Counted from the first letter of the stretch, positions 1 to 8,509 are shown. The stretch: 36,710 nt of DNA from Planctomycetaceae bacterium (GCA_015485495.1 WFTL01000019.1:1-36710), one strand, 5' to 3'. Made by a program: numbers and translations. Notes: generated by a model from the letters alone, not told the origin.

Positions 1-1001
1 TTCGTATGCAGACTGCGAGACGTGGCCTGACTGTTGATTTCCAGTTCCGGACGTGCGTAACACGGCATTCCCAGGGCATTGAGCTGTTCTTCGCCCAGTT
101 CGCTTTCGATCTGCCCGCAGCCGACGATGTCATCCGAATTGATGTCCTGGTTATTCGGGCCGAACGCATCTTCCTGCACCCCCACCTGCCCATGCCGAAC
201 CGTGGCGCTGGCACCGGGAAATCCCAGAGCCCATGTGCCCCGAGGGTCCACCGCATGAACCCCCGCCCGCAGTTCATCAACAACCACGAAGTTCGACTGA
301 CCCGACGTGATTTCTGAAAACGATACAGACACGTTCACGCCGCCGGCGCCGGTCCCCCACAGAAGCTGCGCCTTCCCCGCCAGATCCGGATCATCCACAT
401 GAAATCCGTTTTCGCATTCCGGCTGCAGTTCGTGAATGCAGTTCGACCCGGGCCCCATGTTCATCCCGTAACAGCCACGGGCATACCGGTTGTCCACCGT
501 CCCGGCAAGCTGATCGCGGATGTACGGATTGTCACCAGCGGCATACGTGTCGTCCGGACACAAAAACACGGGGAGCCACGTTTCCCGCAGACGCCGATTC
601 GCCGGATCACTGATCGGCCGTTCCGGGTTGCCGCTGTCCGCCAGAACCGCCTGGTCGAGCAGCGGCAGCAGCATGACAGCCCAGTTCGCATGCACCCGCG
701 CCGGATCCGTCGGTGACACAACACCCAGCGCCACCCGATCCACCAGACCCACCGGGACCTCGCCGCCGCCCAGAGGTTCACCGGGAGGCCCGCCCCAGAT
801 CACCGCCGGAGGCATCCGTCCGAACTGCTCGTGGTAATTGTGCAGAGCCAGCCCGATCTGTTTCAGATTGTTCTGACACTGCAGCCGCCGGGCGGCCGAT
901 CGGCTGTCCTGAACCGCCGGCAGCAGCAGCGCCAGCAGAATTCCAATGATGGCGATCACCGCCAGCACTTCAACAATCGAAATTCCCCGCCGACGCCGCA
1001 T
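1..1001 (-). CDS. DUF1559 prepilin-like protein (3' end outside window)
   Basis: The protein begins with four arginines and then a type IV prepilin-like signal, [19 protein letters not shown], with Gly before the cleavage point and Glu at +5 of the mature protein. A hydrophobic helix follows, then the family-typical stretch [20 protein letters not shown] at about residues 38-57. These are the hallmarks of the DUF1559 (SBP_bac_10) family, which is strongly expanded in Planctomycetes and thought to yield pilin- or pseudopilin-like exported proteins. About 333 residues are visible and the C-terminus lies beyond base 1. The ATG at 1001 has a GGAGAGG ribosome-binding site just upstream. The residue after the processing Gly is Ile where Phe is usual. 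The gene lies 193 bp downstream of, and on the same strand as, the MauE-thioredoxin gene. Its precise role is unknown. Confidence 0.93.
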   Translation of the reverse strand, partial: MRRRRGISIVEVLAVIAIIGILLALLLPAVQDSRSAARRLQCQNNLKQIGLALHNYHEQFGRMPPAVIWGGPPGEPLGGGEVPVGLVDRVALGVVSPTDPARVHANWAVMLLPLLDQAVLADSGNPERPISDPANRRLRETWLPVFLCPDDTYAAGDNPYIRDQLAGTVDNRYARGCYGMNMGPGSNCIHELQPECENGFHVDDPDLAGKAQLLWGTGAGGVNVSVSFSEITSGQSNFVVVDELRAGVHAVDPRGTWALGFPGASATVRHGQVGVQEDAFGPNNQDINSDDIVGCGQIESELGEEQLNALGMPCYARPELEINSQATSRSLHT

Positions 1002-1033
1002 CACTGCCCCTCTCCTTTCCTGAACGATCCCAC

Positions 1034-1065
1034 TTTTCAGCGGCCCCGCTTTTCAGCGGCCCCGC
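1034..1065. repeat. Perfect tandem duplication of a 16-bp unit
   Basis: The unit TTTTCAGCGGCCCCGC occurs twice without a gap, at 1034-1049 and 1050-1065, in the 193-bp spacer between the MauE-type gene and the prepilin-like gene. No function is evident; replication slippage is the simplest origin. Confidence 0.85.
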
Positions 1066-1194
1066 TCCGGCACCCCGCAGTCCACCGGCCCCGCGGCCCG
1101 TCGGACCAGATCTTCCGAAGACACAATGCCCCCGGCGCAAATGCGAAAGCCGTCATCGCGACGAAACCCATTCCACCAGGACGACATCGCGCTG

Positions 1195-2211
1195 TCAATG
1201 CCCGGGCCCTCGGTCACAAGGTCTCCACGAACTCAGCATCCGCCCATCAGCCACACCGCGACCGCGCCCGTTTCCTCCCCATGCCGATTCCATCCCTGTT
1301 CCATCAATGCCCGTCCGGTCGCCCAGTCCCTTCCCGTCACGAAACAGCGTTTCCAGAAACCCATCCGCTTCATCACCGTCCGCTGCCTGCATCACAACCC
1401 CGTCCTCGACCACGAACACGGCCGGGCTGGCAACGAACGGCTCGCCCCCCGGCCAGGTGATGAATCCATCACCAGACCGTTCGAAGCAAACCCGATCGAA
1501 CTGAAACGGCCATTCATCGTTCCCCGCAACGAACATCGCCGTCCGCTCACCCGGACGGTGTGTCCGCGGATCATCGAAGTGCCGCATCATCATGGCCTGG
1601 CAGTGCTCGCACTCCTCGCGCACCACCACAATGAGCCGTCTGTCGCTGTGCAGTTCCCGCAGGTCCGGATGGAATCGTTCATCCAGCAGCCAGGCCTTTC
1701 CGATCAGCGACTGAGCCAGCAGAAATTCCAGAGGCTCCGTTCGGTCGGTCGTGCGGACTTTCCAGACCGACATTCCTGCAAATGCACCGCCCACACCGAC
1801 AGCGATCAGCATCTGCATCGGGAGCCATCCGGACCGGATGCTTCGGCCGATCGGACGGAAGCCTGCCACCGTCAGCAGCACACAGAGATCCAGAATGAGC
1901 ATGGCACGCGCATCGACACGGCTTCCGAAACAGTTGCACGACTGTCCGGTCACGATCGCGTACGCCGTTGATAAAACGAACACGCCAAAGACGACCAGTG
2001 TGACAATCCAGGAAAGAAACCGATCTCCGACAGCGATCCACACACCCGCGGCCGCTTCGAACGCAATGACGAAGACCAGCCGCGGTGGCGATCCCAGCAG
2101 TCCCTCACCGGAGAGAATCCGGGGTGTGTCGACCACCTTTGTCGCTGCGGCGGCCAGCAGCAGCGCAGCCACTGCGAACCGCAGTTGATTCCAGCCGAAA
2201 GATGTCCGCAT
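1195..2211 (-). CDS. MauE/DoxX-type membrane protein fused to a thioredoxin-like CxxC domain
   Basis: The N-terminal part (about residues 5-150) is a multi-helix membrane domain with the order of hydrophobic segments seen in MauE/DoxX-like redox-associated proteins, including the motif SCNCFGS at about residue 92. The C-terminal part is soluble and looks thioredoxin-like: a beta strand leads into CEHC (REECEHCQAMMM), and a later SPAVFVVEDG segment sits where the cis-Pro loop would be. MauE proteins are known to supply or pass disulfide-reducing equivalents to extracytoplasmic cysteines, so a membrane electron-transfer fusion is a reasonable inference. The ATG at 2211 is preferred because the hydrophobic domain starts directly after it and GGAAGAG lies upstream. 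The frame is also open up to a TTG at 2517, so a roughly 100-residue extension cannot be excluded. Confidence 0.8.
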   Translation of the reverse strand: MRTSFGWNQLRFAVAALLLAAAATKVVDTPRILSGEGLLGSPPRLVFVIAFEAAAGVWIAVGDRFLSWIVTLVVFGVFVLSTAYAIVTGQSCNCFGSRVDARAMLILDLCVLLTVAGFRPIGRSIRSGWLPMQMLIAVGVGGAFAGMSVWKVRTTDRTEPLEFLLAQSLIGKAWLLDERFHPDLRELHSDRRLIVVVREECEHCQAMMMRHFDDPRTHRPGERTAMFVAGNDEWPFQFDRVCFERSGDGFITWPGGEPFVASPAVFVVEDGVVMQAADGDEADGFLETLFRDGKGLGDRTGIDGTGMESAWGGNGRGRGVADGRMLSSWRPCDRGPGH

Positions 2212-2575
2212 CGTCACCCGCTCTTCCGTCCACTCGCCCCCCTGCCCCGCCTCGACCGGTCCGCTGACTTCCGCAGCCTCCGCGGTCGGTTCTGTCCCGT
2301 CCGGAGCATCAAGAACAAAAGTCCCTCCAGTCCGGACCGGACACACCGGGAAGACGCGCAGCGGACACGCCACCGTCACCTTGCGGAGAATCTCGCGTGG
2401 CTCCGGCGTTTCACGTTGTCGCTGATCAAACAGCATTCCGGCAAAGCGAGTCTCGTGATGAAACGGAGGATGTGCGGCTGGAACTTCGACTTCATGATGG
2501 AAGTCCTTACGGGACAACAGACTGAGTGTGCGCTGGCCCTGGATGCAGCCCCGGAAGGCGGCTGAATGGTTACGG
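2212..2575. other. Spacer with no assigned gene
   Basis: This 364-bp stretch lies between the stop of the deformylase-like gene and the ATG of the MauE-type gene. The MauE frame stays open through it back to a TTG at 2517, and a 39-codon ORF in another frame starts near 2486, but neither shows a recognisable domain or strong coding bias. It may hold the promoter and leader for the MauE/prepilin pair; no convincing -35/-10 pair was found. Confidence 0.4.
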
Positions 2576-3439
2576 TCAGTCTTTCAGACGCACGACACGG
2601 TGGAAATGCAGTTCCACTTCCCGATTGACCACGCGCCGCAGCCCTTCCACCAGGCAGTGCGGTTCATGGTCCGTTTCTCCCTGACGCCGAATGTCTTTCA
2701 GAGACGTCCCGGGCAGCACCGTGAAGGAACTTTGATGGATGATCTGATTTCCGGCATCCAGTTCAGGGACGATGAAGTGCACAGTTGCCCCGTAACACAG
2801 CATGTGATGCTGATAGGCATCTTCGTACGGTCGGAATCCGGGGAAGGAGGGCAGCAGACCGTGATGCAGGTTGATGATCCGGCCGCCGGCGAACTTCCAG
2901 CACAGTTCGGCCGGCAGAACGCGCATGAAACGTGCCAGAACGACATAATCGATGTCGTGTTCGTCGATGAGCTGTTCCATGCGGGCGTAGTCGGGCCGGC
3001 CGGCCGCATCGCCGATGTTGTGCCAGGGAACTTCGAACTGTTCGGCCACGCTGCGGCAGGCGTCGCGGTTTCCGATCATCACGGCAGCCTCCGCGGCCAG
3101 AAGTCCGTCTCGAATCGCCCGCAGAATGGCCAGCGGCGGTTCCGTGCGGTACGTCGTGCAGATGGCGATCCGTGCCGGCCGATCGTGTTCGTCGCGCGAC
3201 CACACCCGCACTTTCAGACCGCGCCGTTCACCGATCTGATTCAGATGATTGCGCAGCACATCCACATCCGCTCCGTCGTCCGGCCAGTGGATCCGCATGA
3301 GCATGGCGAACAGATGCTCCGAATCCCGGTCGTACATCTGGATTTCGTAGATATTGGCTCCGGCGCCGGTCACGTGGTGAATGATGGGATCGGCCAGACC
3401 CTGGTGATCGGGACCGACCGCCGTGACGGTAACCTGCAT
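2576..3439 (-). CDS. purU: Formyltetrahydrofolate deformylase-like protein (PurU family)
   Basis: The 287-residue protein has the PurU order: an N-terminal ACT regulatory domain (residues 1-75, with GANIYEIQMY) followed by a formyltransferase fold (about 90-270). Visible catalytic elements are N190 and H192 in INLHHGLLPSFPG and D228 in PELDAG, matching the Asn-His-Asp set of the family. PurU hydrolyses 10-formyltetrahydrofolate to formate and tetrahydrofolate, balancing one-carbon pools and feeding formate to PurT. The family motif is usually HHSFLP; here the Ser is Gly. The ATG at 3439 starts directly at the first ACT strand; its ribosome-binding site is weak. The gene leads the minus-strand run into the MauE-type gene, but the 364-bp gap argues against tight coupling. 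Confidence 0.88.
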   Translation of the reverse strand: MQVTVTAVGPDHQGLADPIIHHVTGAGANIYEIQMYDRDSEHLFAMLMRIHWPDDGADVDVLRNHLNQIGERRGLKVRVWSRDEHDRPARIAICTTYRTEPPLAILRAIRDGLLAAEAAVMIGNRDACRSVAEQFEVPWHNIGDAAGRPDYARMEQLIDEHDIDYVVLARFMRVLPAELCWKFAGGRIINLHHGLLPSFPGFRPYEDAYQHHMLCYGATVHFIVPELDAGNQIIHQSSFTVLPGTSLKDIRRQGETDHEPHCLVEGLRRVVNREVELHFHRVVRLKD

Positions 3440-3733
3440 GCTGACAACCTGTGCTGATCGGATCGGAAACGAAGGGATTCACGGCCCCGGAAGGTTCCGC
3501 AGTCGGACGGCCGCGCGGCAGAAAAACATGCCCTCAGACGGCCCGGCGGACGACACACCCGCCGGCGAATCTGTCCGGTACCGGAAATCGGCTTCCGTTT
3601 ACACGGTTCGCTCCGGTCGTGGCGGCTGTTCAAGGGCTGCTCTTGAGACGAACGCCGGGAAAACGGTACAAACGCCGGCAGCACATGTGTCCGGCACACC
3701 GGCCGGACGGCCGTGTTTTCGGAGCCGAACGGC

Positions 3734-6700
3734 ATGGATGCCAGGACACGTTTCCCTCGTTTTTTCCCGACGCTGCTGCCCGTGGCCGCGATCGCTCTGG
3801 CCGCCAGCCTTCTGCTGACGGTCTGGTTCGTGTGGTTCGCCACCGTCTGCCTGTCGACAGACAGCCTGGGCGTCTGGTTCGCCGCCGCAGCCGCCGGACT
3901 GGTCACCGGCCGAATCCTGGTCCGACGCGCGTTGCCACGAACCCTGATGCCATTCATACCGGCCGCCACGGCCGGACTGCTGGCCGGTCTGCCGTTTCTC
4001 ACGGAAACCGCCTTCACCATCGCCGTCAGTTCACCCGGCGGACAGCCGCTGTTCTGGTTCACCGCTGCACTGCCCGTGTTCCTGACAGCCCTCGCGGCAC
4101 AACAGGTTCTGAAGCTGGCCGGACCTGAAACGGACCGGCGGATCCTGACCGGAACGGCAGCCGCGGCGGCGGCCGTTGTCCTGCAGGCCTGGATGCCCAT
4201 GCCCATCTGGCTGCCGGGCCTCATTCTGGCCGTCGCGTTTTCTCTCATTCTGACCCGGGCGGTTTCTTCTGAACCCTCGATGAATTCCGCGAATTCCTCA
4301 GCCGATCGGCGGTCCGGTCCGTTCACCCGAACCGTTCAGCCGGCGGCTCTGTGTGCCGGTTGGGCTCTGGCCGGCGGCACCTTCATCATCAATCACCTGT
4401 TCACCGTGTCGCTGACATCCGTCGCCGCCGGGCTGGTATTCACCTGCGGGCTGCTGTCCGTCGCCGCATGGACGCTTCGCCGGCTTCCACTGCGGCCGGC
4501 CGCCGTGTGGGCCGTCGCGGTGCTGATTCTGGCAGCTCTGCCATGGGGATTCTCTCCGGCAGTCGACTGGATTCTTACGACCAGCGCCGGCTTTCCTTCC
4601 GGGCGAATCGTCACCGGACGAGAGGGACTGCTGCTGGCCGTCTGGTTCACAGCCGTCCTGTGTGCCTTTCTGGCCGGGCATGTGCTGAACGGCCGTCGGC
4701 TTTCTTCGCCGGGAGACATTCTGAGTTCCGTTCTGGCTGGCTGCGCTGCGGTCTGTGGAGGAATTTTTCTGGGGGTGTCAGCCACCTGGATGACGATGGC
4801 GGGGGTACTGAGTCTGGCGGGGACGCCGGTGCTGGAAAGGCTTCTTTCCGAGAAGGTTTCGGGCCGCCGGCATCTGTCGGCCGCCGGTGTGCTTCTGGCC
4901 GCGGCCGTTTCGCTGGTATCGGCACAGCCCGATCTGGCCCGGCCGGCCCGCATTCTGTTCACGGAACGCCCCGTGCTGGCCATGCACCGCGGTGTGTCCC
5001 CCGGCATGATTCCCGAAACAGACGCCGTGCGCCTGCTGCATGCTGAAGAAGGCTCCATCGGCACCGTGACGATCTGGAAAACCCGCCCGACAGAACGGGA
5101 ACTGCGTGTCAACGGGCACCGGCTGGGAATGCGTTCCACCGACCCGGACATCGTTCCGCAGCCCGCGTCGATCATCGCCACGGGAGTGCTGCCGCTGGTG
5201 CTGCACCCTCATCCGGGCCGCGTGCTGCTGTTCAACGACGCCTCCGGCCTGCTCCGCGAAGTGGCTGAAGGATTTCCCGTTCACACGATCCTGATCACTC
5301 CGCCGGAAGCCGCTCTTCCGTCTTCCGATCTGAGTGAACTGACGGTGCCGCTTCGCGGCCGGCCGGAAGAAATCGTGCGGGATTCTTCCTGTTCCCCTGT
5401 GGATGTGATCGTGGACGGACTGGTGGATCCGGCCCGACCGTCGTCTGTCTCGCGACTCACGCGAAACTGGTACACGGCTGTGCGCAGGCGGCTGAATGCC
5501 GATGGAATTTTCTGTCAGCGGGTGCGCTGCCGACCGGCGGGAATGGATGTTTTGCGGCAGATCGCCGCGACGGCGGCAACAGCGTTCGATCAACTGATAC
5601 TCGTCCGGCTGACGTCTCACGAAGCAGCCCTCATTGCGGCCGCCGGAGACCATCCGCTTTCGGATCGCGGGATTCTGTCGCGTCTGCAGCGGCAGCACGT
5701 GCGCCGACAGCTCGGACGCTGCGGCTGGGACTGGTGCCAGATGGCCGCCCTGCCGATTCTCATTCCCTCCCAGGCCGCAGGCCCGTGGTCCTCTGACCAC
5801 CTTCCGCGGCCGGCCGATGCCGGACACGGTTTCTGGGCATTGTCCATGATGCGTCGGGCGGCCCGCCCGACGCTGCCGGGCGATCCTTTGTACGCGGCCT
5901 TCGTGCAGCAGGAACAGCGGCTGGCCGAAGCCGTGCCCCGCAGCCGCGATCACGACGAATTCCGGCGGCGGATGAGTGCGTATGCTCAGCAGGTCGAGAT
6001 CGCCGAAGCGTTCCCGGATCAGTGGTGGAGCTACCGACGGTCTCTGAAATCCGAAATGCTCCGCAACGCCCGCCCGCCGCAGGAAACATTTGCCGACGGC
6101 GATGTCCAACAGACGATTCACCCCCTGGACCAGCTTCGCAAAGACTATCTGTCGACGCTGGGACATCTGATCCGCACGGTGAAATCCGGGCAGGCCACCC
6201 CCACAGCGCTGCAGGCCCTGATGGCCTTCGCAGCCGATTACGAACCACTGATCACGGATTATCTCCATTATGAACTGGTGCGGCTGCATGAACTGGCCGA
6301 CCACCCGGATCCGGCACAGGAACTGCGCCATCGTCTGCACACGGTGTATTTCAGCCCGCCGGGCGACCAGTCCGTCCGCAACATCACGGCCGCCCTGGAA
6401 CAGCTCGTCCGTCAGCCCGAACTCATTCCCGACGAAGCCGACCGCTACGACCTCCTGAACGACCTCATCCAGCAGCTCATCGTCCGCTGGGAGCGGCGCA
6501 CCGCGTACGAACCGTCTTCCACCATCCGGGCGCAGCGGGATGTGGATCTTTCCGTGCAGGCCGTGCGTCGGGCCCTGCAGCAGATGGAAGACCTGGCCGA
6601 TGCCGCCGGACTGGAACGAGAACAGTTTCTGCAGAGGCGGCAGTTCGTGTCCGACGCTCTGGTGGTGCCGCTGAGACAGTACGGAACTCAGATCGCCTCC

Positions 6701-6784
6701 CTGCGGCGTCAGGACGAACCGGACGTGGTTCTCGACGATGTCCTGATCGAATCAGACAGCGACGAAACGGTTCTGGGCAACTGA
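3734..6784 (+). CDS. Large multi-pass membrane protein with degenerate spermidine-synthase-like region
   Basis: The start is the ATG at 3734, with GGAG nine bases upstream; an in-frame ATG at 3713 lacks one. The protein has about 1016 residues. Residues 15-400 carry around ten to twelve hydrophobic helices broken by short loops. The soluble part then opens with EEGSIGTVTIWKT and ELRVNGHRLG, which resembles the entry strands of spermidine-synthase-like domains in the MFS/spermidine-synthase fusion family. The glycine-rich SAM-binding loop expected next is replaced by VLLFNDASGLL, so methylthioadenosine or polyamine chemistry is doubtful. The last 300 residues are charged and mostly helical, with no domain I recognise. 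A membrane-anchored scaffold or transporter derived from that fusion family is an inference. The next gene starts 77 bp downstream on the same strand. Confidence 0.85.
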   Translation: MDARTRFPRFFPTLLPVAAIALAASLLLTVWFVWFATVCLSTDSLGVWFAAAAAGLVTGRILVRRALPRTLMPFIPAATAGLLAGLPFLTETAFTIAVSSPGGQPLFWFTAALPVFLTALAAQQVLKLAGPETDRRILTGTAAAAAAVVLQAWMPMPIWLPGLILAVAFSLILTRAVSSEPSMNSANSSADRRSGPFTRTVQPAALCAGWALAGGTFIINHLFTVSLTSVAAGLVFTCGLLSVAAWTLRRLPLRPAAVWAVAVLILAALPWGFSPAVDWILTTSAGFPSGRIVTGREGLLLAVWFTAVLCAFLAGHVLNGRRLSSPGDILSSVLAGCAAVCGGIFLGVSATWMTMAGVLSLAGTPVLERLLSEKVSGRRHLSAAGVLLAAAVSLVSAQPDLARPARILFTERPVLAMHRGVSPGMIPETDAVRLLHAEEGSIGTVTIWKTRPTERELRVNGHRLGMRSTDPDIVPQPASIIATGVLPLVLHPHPGRVLLFNDASGLLREVAEGFPVHTILITPPEAALPSSDLSELTVPLRGRPEEIVRDSSCSPVDVIVDGLVDPARPSSVSRLTRNWYTAVRRRLNADGIFCQRVRCRPAGMDVLRQIAATAATAFDQLILVRLTSHEAALIAAAGDHPLSDRGILSRLQRQHVRRQLGRCGWDWCQMAALPILIPSQAAGPWSSDHLPRPADAGHGFWALSMMRRAARPTLPGDPLYAAFVQQEQRLAEAVPRSRDHDEFRRRMSAYAQQVEIAEAFPDQWWSYRRSLKSEMLRNARPPQETFADGDVQQTIHPLDQLRKDYLSTLGHLIRTVKSGQATPTALQALMAFAADYEPLITDYLHYELVRLHELADHPDPAQELRHRLHTVYFSPPGDQSVRNITAALEQLVRQPELIPDEADRYDLLNDLIQQLIVRWERRTAYEPSSTIRAQRDVDLSVQAVRRALQQMEDLADAAGLEREQFLQRRQFVSDALVVPLRQYGTQIASLRRQDEPDVVLDDVLIESDSDETVLGN

Positions 6785-6861
6785 TGTCCGGAACCACGGC
6801 ACTCTGCCTTTGACTTTCCCTTTTCGGCAGTCAGCCGCCTGCCCGGTCTTCAGGAACAGCC

Positions 6862-7278
6862 ATGCAGCCGGACCCTGCATTCGCACAGCGATTCGCCCGC
6901 GACTGGATCGACGCCTGGAATGCACACGATCTGGATCGCATCCTGTCGCATTACGCCGACGACTTCGAAATGCGGTCTCCACTCATCGAAGAATTCACTT
7001 CTGAAAGCGGCGGCATGCTGTGCGGCCGGACGGCCGTGCGGCATTACTGGCAGCAGGCTCTGGATCGCCTTCCCGACCTGCACTTCGAGCTGATCGGCGT
7101 TTATGCAGGAACAGACAGTCTGGTGATCGCCTACCACGGTCCACGCGGCCCGGCAGCGGAAGTCTTTTTTCTGAACGACATCGGGCAGGTCCGCAGCGCC
7201 TGGGCTCACTACGCCCCGCCTGACAGCCTGCCGACCGATGCGCCACCAGACGGACCACCGGATTCGTCAGCCTGCTGA
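6862..7278 (+). CDS. SnoaL/NTF2-like family protein
   Basis: A 138-residue protein with the signature of the NTF2/SnoaL alpha+beta cone fold: the opening helix FARDWIDAWNAHDLDRILSH, the strand FEMRSP, GRTAVRHYWQQAL, and a closing strand with W at about residue 113 (VRSAWAHY). Members include ketosteroid isomerase-like enzymes, polyketide cyclases and many binding proteins of unknown role; no catalytic set can be assigned. The C-terminal 20 residues are Pro/Asp rich and probably disordered. AGGA lies seven bases before the ATG. It follows the large membrane protein on the same strand and converges on the small Cys-rich gene. Confidence 0.8.
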   Translation: MQPDPAFAQRFARDWIDAWNAHDLDRILSHYADDFEMRSPLIEEFTSESGGMLCGRTAVRHYWQQALDRLPDLHFELIGVYAGTDSLVIAYHGPRGPAAEVFFLNDIGQVRSAWAHYAPPDSLPTDAPPDGPPDSSAC

Positions 7279-7370
7279 CCGACGCATCCGGCCCGGCCGC
7301 TGCACCGTCTGCCCCATCGCCGACCGCGTTCCTTTCACGCGGCCGGCGACAGCAGGTCGGAGACCGCCTC

Positions 7371-7399
7371 GACCGGTTCGAAAAAAGAGAAAACCGGTC
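7371..7399. terminator. Inverted repeat between convergent genes
   Basis: GACCGGTT (7371-7378) pairs with AACCGGTC (7392-7399) around a 13-base A-rich loop. It overlaps the stop codon of the Cys-rich gene and faces the end of the SnoaL-like gene. There is no U-tract after the stem on either strand, so a role as a bidirectional terminator is possible but unproven. Confidence 0.35.
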
Positions 7400-7664
7400 A
7401 GTTGTCCGTATCTGTCCCGGCGTCCGCCTTCTTCAGAGGACAGCACTTTTCGCAGGGAAGCGTTTCGCCCGTCAGAGGACATTCGAAGACCTTCTCCGCT
7501 TTCAGCGGACAGCAGTTTCCGCACGGCAGTTCTTCGCCTGTCAGAGGACACACGAATCCGGCCGTGTCGGTCGCACCGGCGGGCAGATCCCCGGACGATG
7601 CCACCAGACCTCCGACAGTCAGCGGGAAGGCCACAATCACACACAGAACGGCAAATCGAGACAT
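7398..7664 (-). CDS. Small exported protein with duplicated Cys-rich motif
   Basis: The 88-residue protein has a Sec-type signal (residues 1 to about 24, ending near LVASS). The mature part is dominated by two copies of CPLTGE-x-LPC-x2-CCPLK at residues 39-55 and 62-78, period 23. Eight of its nine cysteines sit in these motifs, at 39, 48, 51, 52, 62, 71, 74 and 75. Such density points to binding of a soft metal or to thiol/persulfide chemistry outside the cytoplasm, but I do not recognise the family. GGAG lies eight bases before the ATG. The gene follows the CsoR-family repressor by 49 bp on the same strand, so co-transcription and control by that sensor are likely. Confidence 0.8.
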   Translation of the reverse strand: MSRFAVLCVIVAFPLTVGGLVASSGDLPAGATDTAGFVCPLTGEELPCGNCCPLKAEKVFECPLTGETLPCEKCCPLKKADAGTDTDN

Positions 7665-7713
7665 CTCAGGACTCCTGTCACAAAACCAGCAGAAAACACA
7701 TCACTTCGCGACA

Positions 7714-8025
7714 TCACTTTGCGAACCTGAATATGGCATCCATGAGTTCGTCGTACACACTGTCGTCTCCGGACCGAATGGCATCCGTGGCGCATCGTTC
7801 CAGATAGTTCCGCAGCACCTGCCGGGACACGCCGCGCAGAGCCGACTGGACACTGGCCAGCTGCTGCAGAACCTCTGCGCATGGCCGCTGATCATCGATC
7901 ATGCGGGCGATTCCCCGCACCTGACCTTCGGCCCGGGCCAGACGTTTCTTCAGCCCGGCCCGCCGCTCGTCGTCAAACAGCGGCAGTTCAGGCGGTTCGT
8001 TCCGAGATGACGCTTTCTTACTCAT
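7714..8025 (-). CDS. CsoR/RcnR-family repressor with C-Y-C sensor site
   Basis: A 103-residue all-helical DUF156 protein: LKKRLARAEGQVRGIARMID, then PCAEVLQQLASVQSALRGVS, then NYLERC. Members are tetrameric DNA-binding repressors for copper (CsoR), nickel/cobalt (RcnR), formaldehyde (FrmR) or persulfide (CstR). The CsoR copper ligands are Cys-His-Cys. Here the two Cys (C49 and C78) keep the exact spacing of 29, but the His position (residue 74) is Tyr. A normal Cu(I) site is therefore unlikely, and the Cys-Cys pattern is closer to persulfide-sensing CstR. The start is the ATG at 8025, preceded by GGTAGG and sitting at the edge of a palindrome. An upstream in-frame start at 8136 would add 37 residues with no family counterpart. 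Confidence 0.9.
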   Translation of the reverse strand: MSKKASSRNEPPELPLFDDERRAGLKKRLARAEGQVRGIARMIDDQRPCAEVLQQLASVQSALRGVSRQVLRNYLERCATDAIRSGDDSVYDELMDAIFRFAK

Positions 8026-8040
8026 ACTGCCTACCACTAT
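8024..8040. promoter_or_regulatory. Candidate operator of the CsoR-family repressor
   Basis: ATACTGCCTACCACTAT is an imperfect palindrome (ATA-TG half matched by CA-TAT) with A/T-rich ends and a GC-rich core, the layout of CsoR/RcnR-family operators. It covers the ribosome-binding site and touches the start codon of the repressor at 8025. Binding here would block its own transcription or translation together with the downstream Cys-rich gene. Confidence 0.45.
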
Positions 8041-8509
8041 ATGCTGTCTCCGCGGCCACGGCAAGCCGCTTTTGAAAAAAAACAATTCGCGGTCCCGCAG
8101 CACACACCCCCGTCGAATCTCCGGTTCCTCCCGCATGATCCTCGGCTCCTCCTGCCGCGAATCTGCGAGGTGCCCCTTACCAGCGCGTCAATTCGCCAGT
8201 CACGGCATCCGATGCGCCGCCTCCGGGGTGAAGAGCGTGCGGGCCTGCCCCCGATGGGCCGTTTCCCCGGGCGTCCGGACACCGACCCCTGGGCGAACGC
8301 CATTGGCTTCCCGGCACTGAACCATCTCAGGCGACTGGAATCGTGTCCCACCTGGATCACCATACCGTCGTCCTGCCGGCGAATCGATTCCTGACCCGTG
8401 CCACGCTCCCAGGCGTTCGGCAGGCCTCGCTCGTGCCCATGCCGCCCCGGTCAATTGAATGACGTCGAAACACCCACCGATCACACCGGGATTTCCGATT
8501 CCCGCGCCA
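8041..8509. other. Gene-free stretch
   Basis: Roughly 470 bp between the repressor's operator and the end of the sulfotransferase-like gene. Overlapping ORFs on both strands exist, but none has a ribosome-binding site or a recognisable motif. The repressor's promoter should lie at its left end. I see no RNA gene or repeat in it. Confidence 0.5.
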
